Below are positions 46,901 to 57,822 of a DNA stretch of 64,000 nucleotides, in pieces. The DNA is taken from contig JACAAK010000008.1 of NCBI GenBank assembly GCA_025093985.1, positions 248,001 through 312,000 of the forward strand, read 5' to 3'. Position 1 is the first letter of the stretch. Each line of letters opens with the position of its first letter. The notes beneath the pieces were generated by a model. The model was not told the DNA's origin. It saw only the letters and a program-made list of their open reading frames with translations, and ran no database searches. This DNA is from Calvatia gigantea (Eukaryota; Basidiomycota; Agaricomycetes; Agaricales; Lycoperdaceae). A program made the position numbers and the translations under genes.

Positions 46901-46979
46901 AGTCGAATAGTTGACAGGTTATATCAGTCAAGGGGCTGTTATTAATTTCGAATTTCTGGGCATTGGGGAAAAAAGGCAT
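43957..46979 (-). pseudogene. NLR9: NACHT STAND NTPase, split by a solo LTR and full of +1 insertions
   Basis: Homologous to NLR7 and NLR4 over all four exons: ATG at 46977-46979, exon 2 about 45,351-46,827, exon 3 about 44,975-45,300, last exon interrupted by the 711-bp LTR at 44,023-44,733, stop equivalent at about 43,957. Exon 2 is 1,477 nt, against 1,443 (NLR4) and 1,447 (NLR7). The excess is made of about 20-30 single-base insertions with no visible deletions, nearly all at CpG sites (see findings). The donor after exon 2 reads GGATATG instead of GGTATG. Exons 3 and 4 keep their reading frame apart from the LTR. Not functional. Confidence 0.85.
44023..44733 (+). mobile_element. Solo LTR of Ty3-B family, copy B (711 bp), inside NLR9 exon 4
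   Basis: Begins TGTGGAGACTGCACG and ends CTCATCTCTTCA, flanked by the 4-bp duplication GCAT (44019-44022 and 44734-44737). NLR4 shows the uninterrupted exon at about 17,760-17,770. Confidence 0.9.
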
Positions 46980-47100
46980 TGTGAGTTGAGGAATTAGGTG
47001 GATATTGGCAAGGAATGGTCAGTTAACTGGGATGAAGGGGAGGGGTTGGTCACAGCGAAGTGCAAACACGAGGCCAAGGCTGTATTCAACAAACCTGAGC

Positions 47101-47110
47101 CTAAAAATAG
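47101..47110 (-). promoter_or_regulatory. TATA-like element of NLR9
   Basis: The minus strand reads CTATTTTTAG 122 bp upstream of the NLR9 ATG. Confidence 0.5.
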
Positions 47111-47538
47111 ACTGATCTCTGCCGGAGTCTGCGAAGGCTGGCCTGCACATCTGTCCCTGTTTGCTGAGAGAGTTGTACCCAAACATCTGGTTTGATGGCA
47201 ATGACGTCGCACCAGCCAAACTTGTTCACCATACCTGCAATCAACCTCTGATGAGATTTGCGCATCCTACTTTGTGGCTAAATTCCTCAATTTCCGGAAT
47301 CATAGTGATTATATCTGAGATCTGGGGCCTTGGAAATGTTGTTTCATCATAAACAGTCTGCTTTACACTTTTCTTCTGATCTATTCATTTCTTGACCGGT
47401 TTTAGTGGGTTGTCAACCTCCTTATGCATAGGAACGATGGACATGTAAGTACCACAATTTTCCAGGACATATTCCATTTTCAGCTCTGGATCTGTGAACT
47501 CTGCTGTGTTCCTTCATCCCCGCAATCTCACTACCTAT
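47111..47538. other. Array intergenic DNA up to the transposon nest
   Basis: Matches the unassigned unit at about 41.2-41.6 kb and stops at the Ty3-B LTR. No gene. Confidence 0.5.
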
Positions 47539-48249
47539 TGTGGAGACTGCACATCGGCTGCCTTCAGAACAGCACCCAACGAGCATCTCACACTAATCAG
47601 TCCACCCTCCGAAGATTTCATCACCCTAATTATTCATCGATCTGTCACCGATCTGCTCATTCCTCGCTCACTACACAAACCGTCCATTTCATCTGCCATA
47701 CATCGTGTTTTAGACCACTACCCACTTTAATAAAATTTCACCACACATCTTTCTCGTTACTGACATTTTTTTTCTAATTCAGACTCTTCACCTCCGTAGT
47801 TGCACATTCACTTGTTGTGTTTCAAAAATTTCAACATTTTACCACAGTTCCCTAGCCTAACCTTTATTATACTAACTCAACTCATTTGCTATACAGATTC
47901 AGTATTTGTAGATAACTGTAGAAATTGAACACCGGACAAGTTGTCTACAGTATAAATACAGTCGAGCCAGTAGAGGCTCGACACCTAGTAATTGGATACC
48001 CACTTTTCTCGCTCTCGAAGTCTCGCTCCGAATTCTCTCAGCATTGTCTCTTGTTGTCAGTCGCTCTCTCGTTGACTCTCAGTTCACACTCGTTCTGAAC
48101 TCTTGTCTTCAATGATGCCATCACTCTCGCTCCTCGTTCTCTTGTGTTCCCGGCCTCTGTCTCTCCCTTCCTGGACCTGGTTTCAAAGCCTTGTGACTGA
48201 CGGATGCAGTCATACCCTATTTTCACTGAACTGCTGCCTCATCTCTTCA
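47539..48249 (+). mobile_element. Ty3-B 5' LTR (copy C, 711 bp)
   Basis: TGTGGAGACTGCACA...CTCATCTCTTCA, with a TATA box tataaata at 47,951-47,958. The left flank is CTAT; the matching right duplication is not visible because the element is broken by later insertions and leaves the window. Confidence 0.9.
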
Positions 48250-48251
48250 AC

Positions 48252-48270
48252 TGGAGCCCACCGTGAGGGG
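48252..48270 (+). other. Candidate primer binding site of Ty3-B
   Basis: tggagcccaccgtgagggg starts 2 bp after the LTR end, as expected for a tRNA primer site beginning TGG. I could not assign the tRNA. Confidence 0.5.
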
Positions 48271-48853
48271 CTTCAAACCACTTATTATCCAGGATTCCAC
48301 GGACCTCACTCACGAGGTCACCTTCTCACTCCATAACCCGAATAACCTATCCAACAATACAATCACAACCATAGAAGAATTCTTTTCATTTGCACCATCT
48401 AATACCGGATCAAATTCTGATATATCCCTGCACTGGAGCCGGCTTACATCATCCATGGCCTCATAGGAACCCTTTCGACTTGACTTTGCTCATGATGGCG
48501 ATGTCTATGCTGGCGTCATTTCCCAAGGACCCGTATCCCCACCTCAAAATGAAGCTGGACCCAGCAACCGACCACTAGCACCATGTCCTGATCACCTCCG
48601 TCCTCTAACACCTCCACAACAACAGCAACAACTGCTAGCCTACAACTAGGGCAATGCACATCCAGGACCGCTGCAACCACAAGCTCCACCCGGATTACAC
48701 CAGCGTCCTCCAACACCACTGTGGCATGGCAGCCATGCTCACCCTTCTCTGAACCTAGCATGATGGGATGCCTACCCAACTCAATGTGCCTGATCCCCTT
48801 CACCACCGAGACGCTACTACCAGGCTCCTCCCCCACCAGCTCCTGTCCACTAT

Positions 48854-51800
48854 ATGCCCAGCCCCTATGACCAATTGGCACCTCGTTTCGATGGACAGCC
48901 TCGATCCCTCAAACATTTTTTTGACGAGATTGAAATCCTAGGATGTAAGTGCAATGTTGCACCTCAGGACCTGATAACCCACACTCTGCAATATCTAAAC
49001 AGCCGAGATGAAGAAATTTGGAGAGGACCAGCTGTAAATGCACAAGAAGACTGGAATCTGTTTAAAAACAAGATTATCTCGTACTACCCTGGAGCTGAAG
49101 ATGAACACCAATACACAATTACAGACCTAGAAATCATAGCTGAGAACCAAGCTGTGATCCCGATGAGAGACCGCTTCCAATTCGGCGAGTACTACCACCA
49201 ATTCGTAACTAAATCTGACTGGCTACTGGCTTGAGGAGTCATATCATGATGAGAACAGAGCAAGCAATTCCTGTCAGGACTCTATGTAGATTTCCACAAC
49301 CAAGTTCACATTCAACTCCACCTCAGTGACCCTCTCCACCCACTCGACGACACATGGCCAATGACAGATATTGAACGTGCAGCAAGGTTCTTACTCAACA
49401 GCAACAATGGTGGAGCTCCTCTAGCCCTTCCCTCGTTTTCAACTCACATAGCACCCTTATATCTGACTGCACCTGCTCCACAACCACCTTGGGAAACATT
49501 TGACATGTCGTCCATTGAACATTTCCTCATATCTGATACCTTCCTCAACAAGCTAGCCAGAGAACTCGGACACTCAGCCCAAGGCCCATCACCAGTCCCT
49601 AATTATAACTTGTATCAACGCCCACCACCACCTGACTGCAAATTCTGCTCAAACTTGGACTACTACCTGTGATCATGTCAAGAGCTTTCGAAGTACATCC
49701 AACAAGGCCTATGCATCCAAGATTACACCAATTGCATCTGCCTCCCAGACGGCACCTTAGTTACCCCACAAATCGCACCAGGACAAAACATCAAGGAACA
49801 TATTGACAACTGGCACCACTCTCACTCAGCACCCCCTCCTATCATCCAAACCAATATCCTCGAAGCTGTACCCACTCCCTCACAAACACCACAACTGCCC
49901 ATATCCTCCCACATATCCTCACACTTCAACGCCACTATACAAGAAGAGCAGAAACTACAAATACTCAATATGGTCACAATGGCGGCACTTAAATGCAAGG
50001 AAGAGATCCAGAACCACAACAAAGGTGCTACCAAAGCTCAAAGTGCTCCAAAAGCCACCAGCCAATCATCAAATAAGCCGAAGCTGAGCCCTGGAACATG
50101 AACAGATCAATTCCCAACTCCAGCCAACCCAACTGTGTCTTCACCAAAACATACCACACCTATACCACTGACCTTGAACCAGCCACAATATCGTTACTCG
50201 ACACCCATAGAAGATCCTACCCTTAATCAGAATGTCATACAACGCAGCCTCGATACCCCATTTTCGATAACACTCTGAGAATTCTACTCTGCTGCACCCG
50301 AAGCACGAAAGTACATCAAAGACCAGCTCACTACATGACGTATACCCACTGGACCCACAGCTACCATTTCAGCTTATGAGGAAGCACGTTCTGATGATAT
50401 TGACATTCCCCATTCCTCATTCCTCCACCAGCAATCCCTACCCGGCTCTCTCATAGTAGCCAACCAAGTTGAAGAACTATGAATGATACCCTTAGAGCTC
50501 AATGGGAAGCTCATGGTTGATGCTATACTCGACAAGGGATCTCAGATTATGGTGATTAGAAGGGACATTTGGGAAAAGCTTACATTCCCTCTCCTTTCCA
50601 CTCAAACTATGGTCATGGAAGCTGCTAATTCATCCAAGGACTCCACACTAGGCCTTCTTCGAGACCTCCCAGCTCGCATTGGTCACAGCACATTCTACCT
50701 ATAAGTCCAAGTTGTTGAAAACGCATCATATGAAATGCTACTCAGCCATCCATTCCTTACACTTACTGAAGCCCAAACACACCACTACACCAATGGCAAC
50801 TCACACCTCACACTTATTGATCCCAATACCCATGATACCTTCACTATACCAACCAGACCACATATCCACCACTCCCTTCAGTCCAGCTCGGGTTTTTAAA
50901 TATCGATGATTTGGCCGCTATCAGTCGAGGAGATTCCACATCACATGATCCACCTTCCTTATCCATCGACACACTATCCTGCTACATGATCTCTCCACTT
51001 GCTTTCACTTCCTCGTCATTTTCCCCTATCAACAAACCTCAAGAAATATACAACATCTCCTTTCCTAATATTATAAACTATGTGCACCATATTGAAGCTT
51101 CAAGTCTCGCCTACAAGAAAGTTGTGAACTGAATACGACCAGTTGCAACTACCCTTCCCAAAAATTTTCGCATTGTGCGACAAATTCCCTGCGACCCATT
51201 AGAAAACATGCCTAAGCTCCCTACTCATCCTCCCAACTTCACACCAAGCTTATGCTACACTCTAGAATGCAAAGAGGCTATGCAGGTTAACAAAGAGAAT
51301 TTCTTATCGGATGAGGAGGAAAAGCTTGTACACCACTTTATCAAGGTGCAAAAACTTGCCTTCGCATGGTCCGAGGAGAAGAAGGGAAAGTTCTCAGATG
51401 AGTATTTCGACCCTGTCACTATTCCCACCATTGAACACATTCCCTGGGTATGCAAGAATATACCAATACCACCCAGAATCTACCACCAAGTCATTGAAAT
51501 CATCAAAGCAAAGATTGCAGCCGGTGTTTATGAACCATCCAACTCGTCCTATTGATCATGATGGTTTTGTGTACTCAAGAAGGATGAGAAATCACTACAG
51601 CTTGTACACGACTTACAGCCGCTCAATGCCATCATGATTAAGGACAGTGGACTGCCACCTACTGTGGAACACTATGCAGAGTCATTTGGAGGATGAGGAT
51701 GCTACACCGTTTTTGACTTATTTGTTGGATTTGATCAGCGCTCACTAGCACCTGAATCTAGAGACCTCACAACATTCCAATGCCCGGTCGGCACCCTTTG

Positions 51801-52060
51801 CCTCACCTCTATCCTGATGGGTTACACCAACTCCATGCAAATTCAACAAGGCAACCTTGCACACCTTCTCCAACCTGAAATCCCTCACATCACCATGCCC
51901 TTTGTTGACGACGTACCTGTCAAGGGACCCGCAACTCATTATGAAACTGCAGACAGCTTCGAAGTGATCCCCGAAAACCCCAACATACAAAGATTTGTAT
52001 GGGAACACCTCAACAATGTCAACTGAGTCCTCCAACGCATCAAACACACAGGGGGGACCT
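48854..52060 (+). pseudogene. Ty3-B gag-protease-RT, decayed by in-frame TGA codons
   Basis: Gag core QLAPRFDGQPRSLKHFFDEI, a zinc-knuckle-like CKFCSNLDYYL, a protease-like AILDKGSQIMVI (D-K-G instead of D-S/T-G), then RT from LPTHPPNFTPSL through VLKKDEKSLQLVHDLQPLNA to the active site FVDDVPVKGP. The frame is interrupted by at least 13 TGA (49232, 49247, 49250, 49670, 50099, 50276, 50336, 50480, 51130, 51553, 51559, 51694, 52024), one TAA (50702) and a frameshift near 50,900. Relatives have Arg at most of these TGA positions. Confidence 0.85.
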
Positions 52061-52134
52061 TCTCAGCTAAGAAATCCCACTTCTGCACCCCATCCACTCT
52101 CGTTGTCAGACACCTTTGTACTTCAACAATTGAT

Positions 52135-55100
52135 CACGGGAATGCGAGCCCCCCCTTACCAGAAGCTTATTATCGCCACGGGCATCTTATCTTGGGGGAA
52201 CGACCTCCTTATTGCTGCCGGACTCGCTTGGTGCATCCGGACAAGGAAGGACAATGGCTTCATAAAGTAACGGCCTGCCCTATCTTTCGCACTTCCAACC
52301 AACACTGACCTCGAATAGCGAGTCTAAGACCGATAAGGTCCTAAAGTGGTTTTTCGGTAAGAGCCCCCGCGCCGTGCTATCGTTCATCGACTTATGCCTT
52401 CCTTTTATTCAATGGACACCAGAGACAAATGTCGTAACGTGGTAGGTCCTCTTTTCCTGAGACGGAAGTGGCACCTTCTGATACTTACGGCGTTTTCACA
52501 CCAGCCTTGCGGCGTCTCTGACGTTCATATTCGTGAGTTAGAGGTTCGCTTTGGCCCCTGTTTTCTTCTTAACAAAACTATAAGGGTCAAGTCAACGACC
52601 GGCTCTTCACGAATTTCATCTGGGTACCGCTCGCTATAATCACTTGTCGACGTAAGGGTAATTTCTATCTCGCTGCCCAAACTTACTAACCGCTCGGGAT
52701 GTCTTAGTGTATTCCATGTGCATATTCGCCGCGTGAGTTAAAGGCACCACAATTTCCGCCACACAAACCACTAACTATCAGCAGCCTCATCGGCAAATTC
52801 AGACTGGCGGAGCAACAAGAGGTCCTTTTTGCTAATCCAGAGTTCGGGATGGTGGGTCCTCTATCTCGGTGGATCTAACATGTAATACTCAACTTTAACA
52901 GGACGGCCTGCGCGATTTTGGCATCCCTCTGGAGGCAACCACTAACACAACTCGGCGTTCCTGTTGATAATTACCCACCTTTTCAAGAGGTCCACATCAC
53001 TCCTGTTGGCTTGGGGTCATCCAGGAAACCACTACTCTCGGTGCATAATTGATCCACTGCATCCATTGATCTGTAGCGTATACAACTCTTACCTATACGG
53101 TCATTCATACCTTAGCATCATCATCAATTTTCGCAACTGTTACCTGACTAGTGTATGAATGAATGTATCTCTCTTCAAACGCTGTATCCCTGAGGTCACT
53201 TCCCGAGCGGTTGCCTCCAGGGCGTCGGAGAGATCTATCCAACTCGGGACAATTTAGACTAGCCCCCGGTTCATCGGACGATCGACACGATTAGATTTTG
53301 CCTCGTGTCCGGTAAACTTAAGTAAAAAGACATGCTGTGGCTGAAGCTTACCCTGGATGACAGAGCTGGATGATTCGATGCACCCCGCAAGACACTGATA
53401 TTTTGCCGTACAGATTCACCATGTGTGATTCGAATGGTAGGCCGAAGTTAAAATCAACGGCGATAATCGGTAAGTAATGCTGAGACACCCATCCAAGGTG
53501 CCGCAGTCTGGCTAGCTATCGGAGATTACGGTTGAGTAGTTAGCCGCGGTGTCCGAAATGAAAGAATGGGGTATGCCCATGTTGACGACGTAGACAGTGT
53601 TGTAGTTGTTGGGAAAATGTTACGAAAAGGTCGTGAAGGGCGAACCTAGGCCATAGGGGATGTAAACGAGGCAACCAGCAGGTGCATATTCTATCGAAAG
53701 TATGACCCTGTGCAAGGGATTCAAGCATCTGAATTGAGGTCCACACAAAAACGGGCTAGAGGTGACTGTGTTGGATTCCCAACGCAATGGTAACTTCATT
53801 CCATTGCCACAGTTCGGTCGATCGACACCTCATTAATCCTTATTCGCCAGCGGATGACGGAGTGATTTAAGCAATCTACCTTCTGCAACATGAGACATAT
53901 CATGATGCCCAGTCCGTTTCGCATCGCGTTGCATTGGAGTTCCTTCACCGACACCGGGAATTTTACATTCGTTCCAGTTTGCGTAAGTGTTAGGAAAGGC
54001 ACGGTGGCGTCGACTTCGATGTGCTGTTCTTGTTCTTCCCACTAATCTCGATGTGTCCGCCCACCATGAGCCAGACTCAATAGCGACCGATATTGGATTT
54101 GCTTGTGTCCCTTGGCTCAGCACCTAAGTGCGTTCCAGCCAGAGCTGGACGTCCCATTAGCAACTCGGTTGCACCCCTTACTCCTGAGGGCTCCAAGAAC
54201 ACGCCTAGGCATACGGAAGAGACAAGTTCAGTTTATATCACATACATCATCATCATACCGAAGGCCTGGGTGTTCGTACGGTAACAGCAGACTTCGTACT
54301 TCACGACGGGCATTTCTAAATGCGAGGGTTGACGATAATGGTACTGCATTCGCCGCACCTCCCGCAGCTATCCTCCGTTTGTTCTTTTCCAGAGTTGTCT
54401 GTCTGTCTGGGTTGTTTCATTCGAAGCGACTGGTGTATTTCAGAAATGAAGGGCTCGAATCACCTCAAGAAAATGACTCTCATCGACCCTTCATCGTGGA
54501 GATACAGACGTGCATAAATCTCTTGATGGTTCAGTCCACCTCCGTCTATTGCAACACTCTAAAAGTAGTTGCCGTCATTCAACGACAGTGCATTTGATCC
54601 CAATATTGCCCTACCAGCATAAGGATATCTACCCGACAGGAAATTCATTTGTGTGCTGGATGACTCCGTCCGTGTATCAGCATATTGGGGTCCCAGCAAA
54701 ACGCAATAGTCACGGTGAACCAAACGGACATTAACAGGTGCACCTCCTGTTTGAGGCATTCAAGGAATGAAAATTCAACAAATGACATCTTTCGCATCAT
54801 CTTTCACGGCGAAGGTGGCCGTGACCAAGTCGTATGCGTACAATCGAGATTCAAATTCTTGAGTGCAGGATAGCCAAGACAGTTTCCCGTTAACAATGCC
54901 AGTTATCCAACTGTCCCCTCACATTCTCCCACTCCGCCTCAATCAGGCTCTCAACTTTCTCATTCCGGGGTATGAACTGACAACCAAAAGGTAGCGGTTT
55001 GGAATTAAACTGATTGGTGAACGCATCTGGGTCTGCATGGGCGCCTTAGTGGATACACAGGTGACCGGGCACAAAAATGAGGACGCCGCACCAGGCAAGT

Positions 55101-55135
55101 TCCTTGTACCGGTTTCTTCTTTAGGATGTCAAGAT
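52135..55135. other. Unidentified block inside Ty3-B
   Basis: Replaces the RT/RNase H junction of Ty3-B. No family is recognisable in either strand. A string near 52,322-52,350 (tctaagaccgataaggtc) resembles the end of the Ty3-A LTR at about 59,708-59,727 and is followed by TGG, like an LTR/primer-site junction. The block may therefore contain part of another Ty3-type element. The base content is less skewed than the surrounding Ty3-B. Confidence 0.4.
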
Positions 55136-56176
55136 TTGGATTATAGGAGTGAAGGATCTAGTTGTGGAAGTTGACACGAAGTACATCAAAGGGATGATTA
55201 ACAACCCCGATATCCAGCCAAATACCGCAATGAACCGATGGATCGCAGCCATCCTCCTCTTCGACTTTCGCCTCCGACACATTCCCGGGCGAGAACACGG
55301 CCCTGACGGACTCTTGTGATGCCCTCAAGCACCAGAAGACCCAGTGGTCAACAATGACTATGAAGAATGGATTGACTTTGCCAACACCTTCACCCTCTCA
55401 GCACAAAACCAGCATGCAGTACAGTAGCACAGCTATATCACCAAGGACGATACCTGGTGGCCAGAAACTTGCAATATGTTCACAATCAAATTCCTCAATG
55501 AAATTGGGCCAGTACAAGCCACTCTACAGCAACTCAGACGACCTCCTCTAACCACCACTAATCCCTCAACCTCCCCTATCAAGATCCTCACCAACACGAA
55601 CACCGACACACCCCTACCTTTGACCCCAACAATCCCACACTCCAAAAAGGCCAAAACACGTGATCTCGAACTTCAACAAGTCCATGTGTTCCTTGAGGAC
55701 CTTAAACGACCACAAGGCATCTCTGAAGACACCTTCAAGCGCTTTGTGCGGATTGCAGCCGGATTCTTTGCTAGAGATGGAAAACTATGGAAGAAGGATA
55801 ATAGGAATAAGCACAAACTGGTGATAGAGCAAGGGAGAAGATATGAGCTTATATGGCAAGCACACGATGAACTTGGGCATAAGGGCATATTCACCACTTG
55901 TATCCATCTTTTAGAATGCTTCTGGTGGCCAGATCTCGACCGTGACATGTGCTGGTTCATCAAGACATGCCACGAATGTCAAACACGCCTCACATACCAC
56001 TTCCACATTCCCCCAACTGTCCCAACACCCCTCTTGCTCTTTCACAAAGCCTACATTGATACAATGTTCATGCCATATGCAAACGGCTACTGCTATATTG
56101 TTCATGCCCGCTGTTCACTCTCCTCATATCCAGAATAGAGGATGTTCCGAGCTGAAAATGCCTGCTCACTCGGAAC
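55135..56176 (+). pseudogene. Ty3-B RNase H and N-terminal integrase
   Basis: RNase H end (GVKDLVVEVDTKYIKGMINN, then FDFRLRHIPGREHGPDGL), spacer, then the integrase zinc-binding domain (H...H in HDELGHKG region, CHECQ) and the start of the catalytic core FHKAYIDTMFMPYANGYCYI with the first catalytic Asp. Lesions include TGA after DGLL (55,317-55,319 region), TAG near 55,426 and TAG at about 56,138 in place of a Trp. Confidence 0.8.
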
Positions 56177-56429
56177 TGTTGAGAGAACGAGTAGACATCC
56201 CAATATAAGTTCACACTACCTAAGCGTGTAGGCGTCAGTGGTGGAGGGTAGTCATATTCATCCGGGAGATGGTCCAGTAGGAGAGATGCATGGTAGCGGA
56301 TATAGTCCTGCTTATACCAGCATACTCAGAGAGTCTTGAGGAGAGGGGAAGCGATGCTTATAGAAGCTAGCATAGAGGATAGAAGACATAGTGTCTTACA
56401 CCAAAGGGCATAGCCAAGAGGCATAGCTA

Positions 56430-56641
56430 CAGTAAGGGACAAAACCGTTCCAATGTTTTGAACTTCTCAGAAGATCAGCTCATATCTCAAGGACTACTGT
56501 GGCTGTGCACTTCCTAATTTAATTGTAGATAGTCCAGTATCTTATCTAATCATATGCAAAGTATGATTATGTAATCCTTTGTTTTAGGGGAGTTATTAAT
56601 TAATTAATATTTTAAGTGCATTGGAACAGTTTTGTCCCTCT
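56430..56641. repeat. Left 212-bp TIR of the Tc1 element
   Basis: Outer end GGGACAAAACCGTTCCAATG; inner end carries the same motif inverted (CATTGGAACAGTTTTGTCCC). Confidence 0.9.
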
Positions 56642-56667
56642 TGAAATTTATATACAAAATGGGTATT

Positions 56668-57741
56668 CTAGTACCTGGTATAAGCTCCCTTGGCCTGTAA
56701 AACTGCCTGGACCCTCCTAGGCATACTCTCTATCAGATTCTGACACACTTCTGGTTCTATGTCATCCCACTCCTTTTGTATCCTCTCCCATAGGGTATTC
56801 ATGCTATCAGGAGGAGTATCATACTCTCCCAGCTTATTCTTGAGGTGAGTCCAGAGATGTTCAATGGGATTAAGGTCTGGAGACTGTGGGGGCCATACCA
56901 TAACCTCCAATTCAGACTCATCTAGCCAGTTTGTAGCCTTTTTGCTCTTGTGTTTGGGGTCATTGTCCTGTTGGAAGACCATATCCTCCTCATTCTTCCC
57001 ATACCACCTGATGCTCCTCTTTAGTTCATCCCCCAAAATTTGAACATAAAGGTCAGCATCCATCTTCCCTTCAATTTTAGTGGCAAACCCCACTCCATCC
57101 CACAGCATACAACCCCAGATCATCACATTTCCTCCACCAAACTTGACTGTTCCCTCAACCAATCTATCATTCAGCCCCTCTCCTGCCTTTTTCCATACCC
57201 AAACCCTTCCATCTGATCCAAACCGATTGATTTTGGACTCATCTGTCCAAATAACCCTCTTCCAGTCCTCCAGGGTCCAGTTAACATGTGCTTCTGCCCA
57301 CTCCAACCTTTTCCTCCTATGGACAGCAGTAAGTTTAGGTCGTTTCCGCTTGACTACAGCCTTCATTCCAGCTCCTCTGAGTGCCCTGCACACTGTTTTG
57401 GTGGATACAGGCTGGGCAATAACATTTTGAAGTGATTTGGTGACTTGGGAGGCATTGTCAGCCTTGCGAGAGGTGATGAGGCGAACAGAATAGTGGATAT
57501 CAGAGGGAGAAAGTTTAGATGGGCGGCCACCAACAGATTTGGAAAGTGTTGATCTATGTTTGGAGCGAATCCTAGAAATAGTACTGACTCCCAGACCAGT
57601 AATAGAAGCAATATGATGAGCAGATTTCCCTTGGTCCAGGTAAGAGAGGACTCTATTGGTCTGAGTAGAGGAAAGAGAGCGCATATAGTTGTAAAGGTAT
57701 AGTGGGGGAGTTAATTTGCACCTGAGAATAAGCACATCCAT
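56668..57741 (-). CDS. Tc1/mariner transposase (DD34E, 357 aa)
   Basis: Cut-and-paste transposase acting in the nucleus on its own TIRs. N-terminal helix-turn-helix (TNRVLSYLDQGKSAHHIAS... to about residue 60) and a GGRPSKLS GRPR-like linker. The catalytic core has WTDESKINRF (first D), QQDNDPKHKS (second D) and SPDLNPIEHLW (E), with 34 residues between second D and E, typical of Tc1. The frame is complete with no stops. A second in-frame start (MRSLSS, residue 20) fits the usual family N-terminus better. The protein is probably competent if expressed. Confidence 0.95.
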   Translation of the reverse strand: MDVLILRCKLTPPLYLYNYMRSLSSTQTNRVLSYLDQGKSAHHIASITGLGVSTISRIRSKHRSTLSKSVGGRPSKLSPSDIHYSVRLITSRKADNASQVTKSLQNVIAQPVSTKTVCRALRGAGMKAVVKRKRPKLTAVHRRKRLEWAEAHVNWTLEDWKRVIWTDESKINRFGSDGRVWVWKKAGEGLNDRLVEGTVKFGGGNVMIWGCMLWDGVGFATKIEGKMDADLYVQILGDELKRSIRWYGKNEEDMVFQQDNDPKHKSKKATNWLDESELEVMVWPPQSPDLNPIEHLWTHLKNKLGEYDTPPDSMNTLWERIQKEWDDIEPEVCQNLIESMPRRVQAVLQAKGAYTRY

Positions 57742-57822
57742 TTATACATCACCCTACATGGTCACATGATTTTATTTGTATTTATTTGATTGCAATAAAC
57801 GAAGTCATGTGCTCAGAATTTG

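Larger units (their letters stand above)
48250..56176 (+). mobile_element. Ty3-B internal region, truncated by a copia insertion
   Basis: Ty3/gypsy order gag, protease, RT, RNase H, integrase on the plus strand. The sequence ends abruptly inside integrase at 56,176, where the copia LTR begins. A block of about 3 kb (about 52,135-55,135) replaces the end of RT and the start of RNase H. Confidence 0.85.

Noticed and set aside
48854..52060. Classical RIP (CpA to TpA) as the cause of decay in Ty3-B
   Set aside because: That would produce many TAA and TAG stops from CAA and CAG; only one TAA was found in this stretch.
53540..54597. Integrase- or RT-like frames in the block inside Ty3-B
   Set aside because: Weak local resemblance only; no catalytic motif could be located in any frame.
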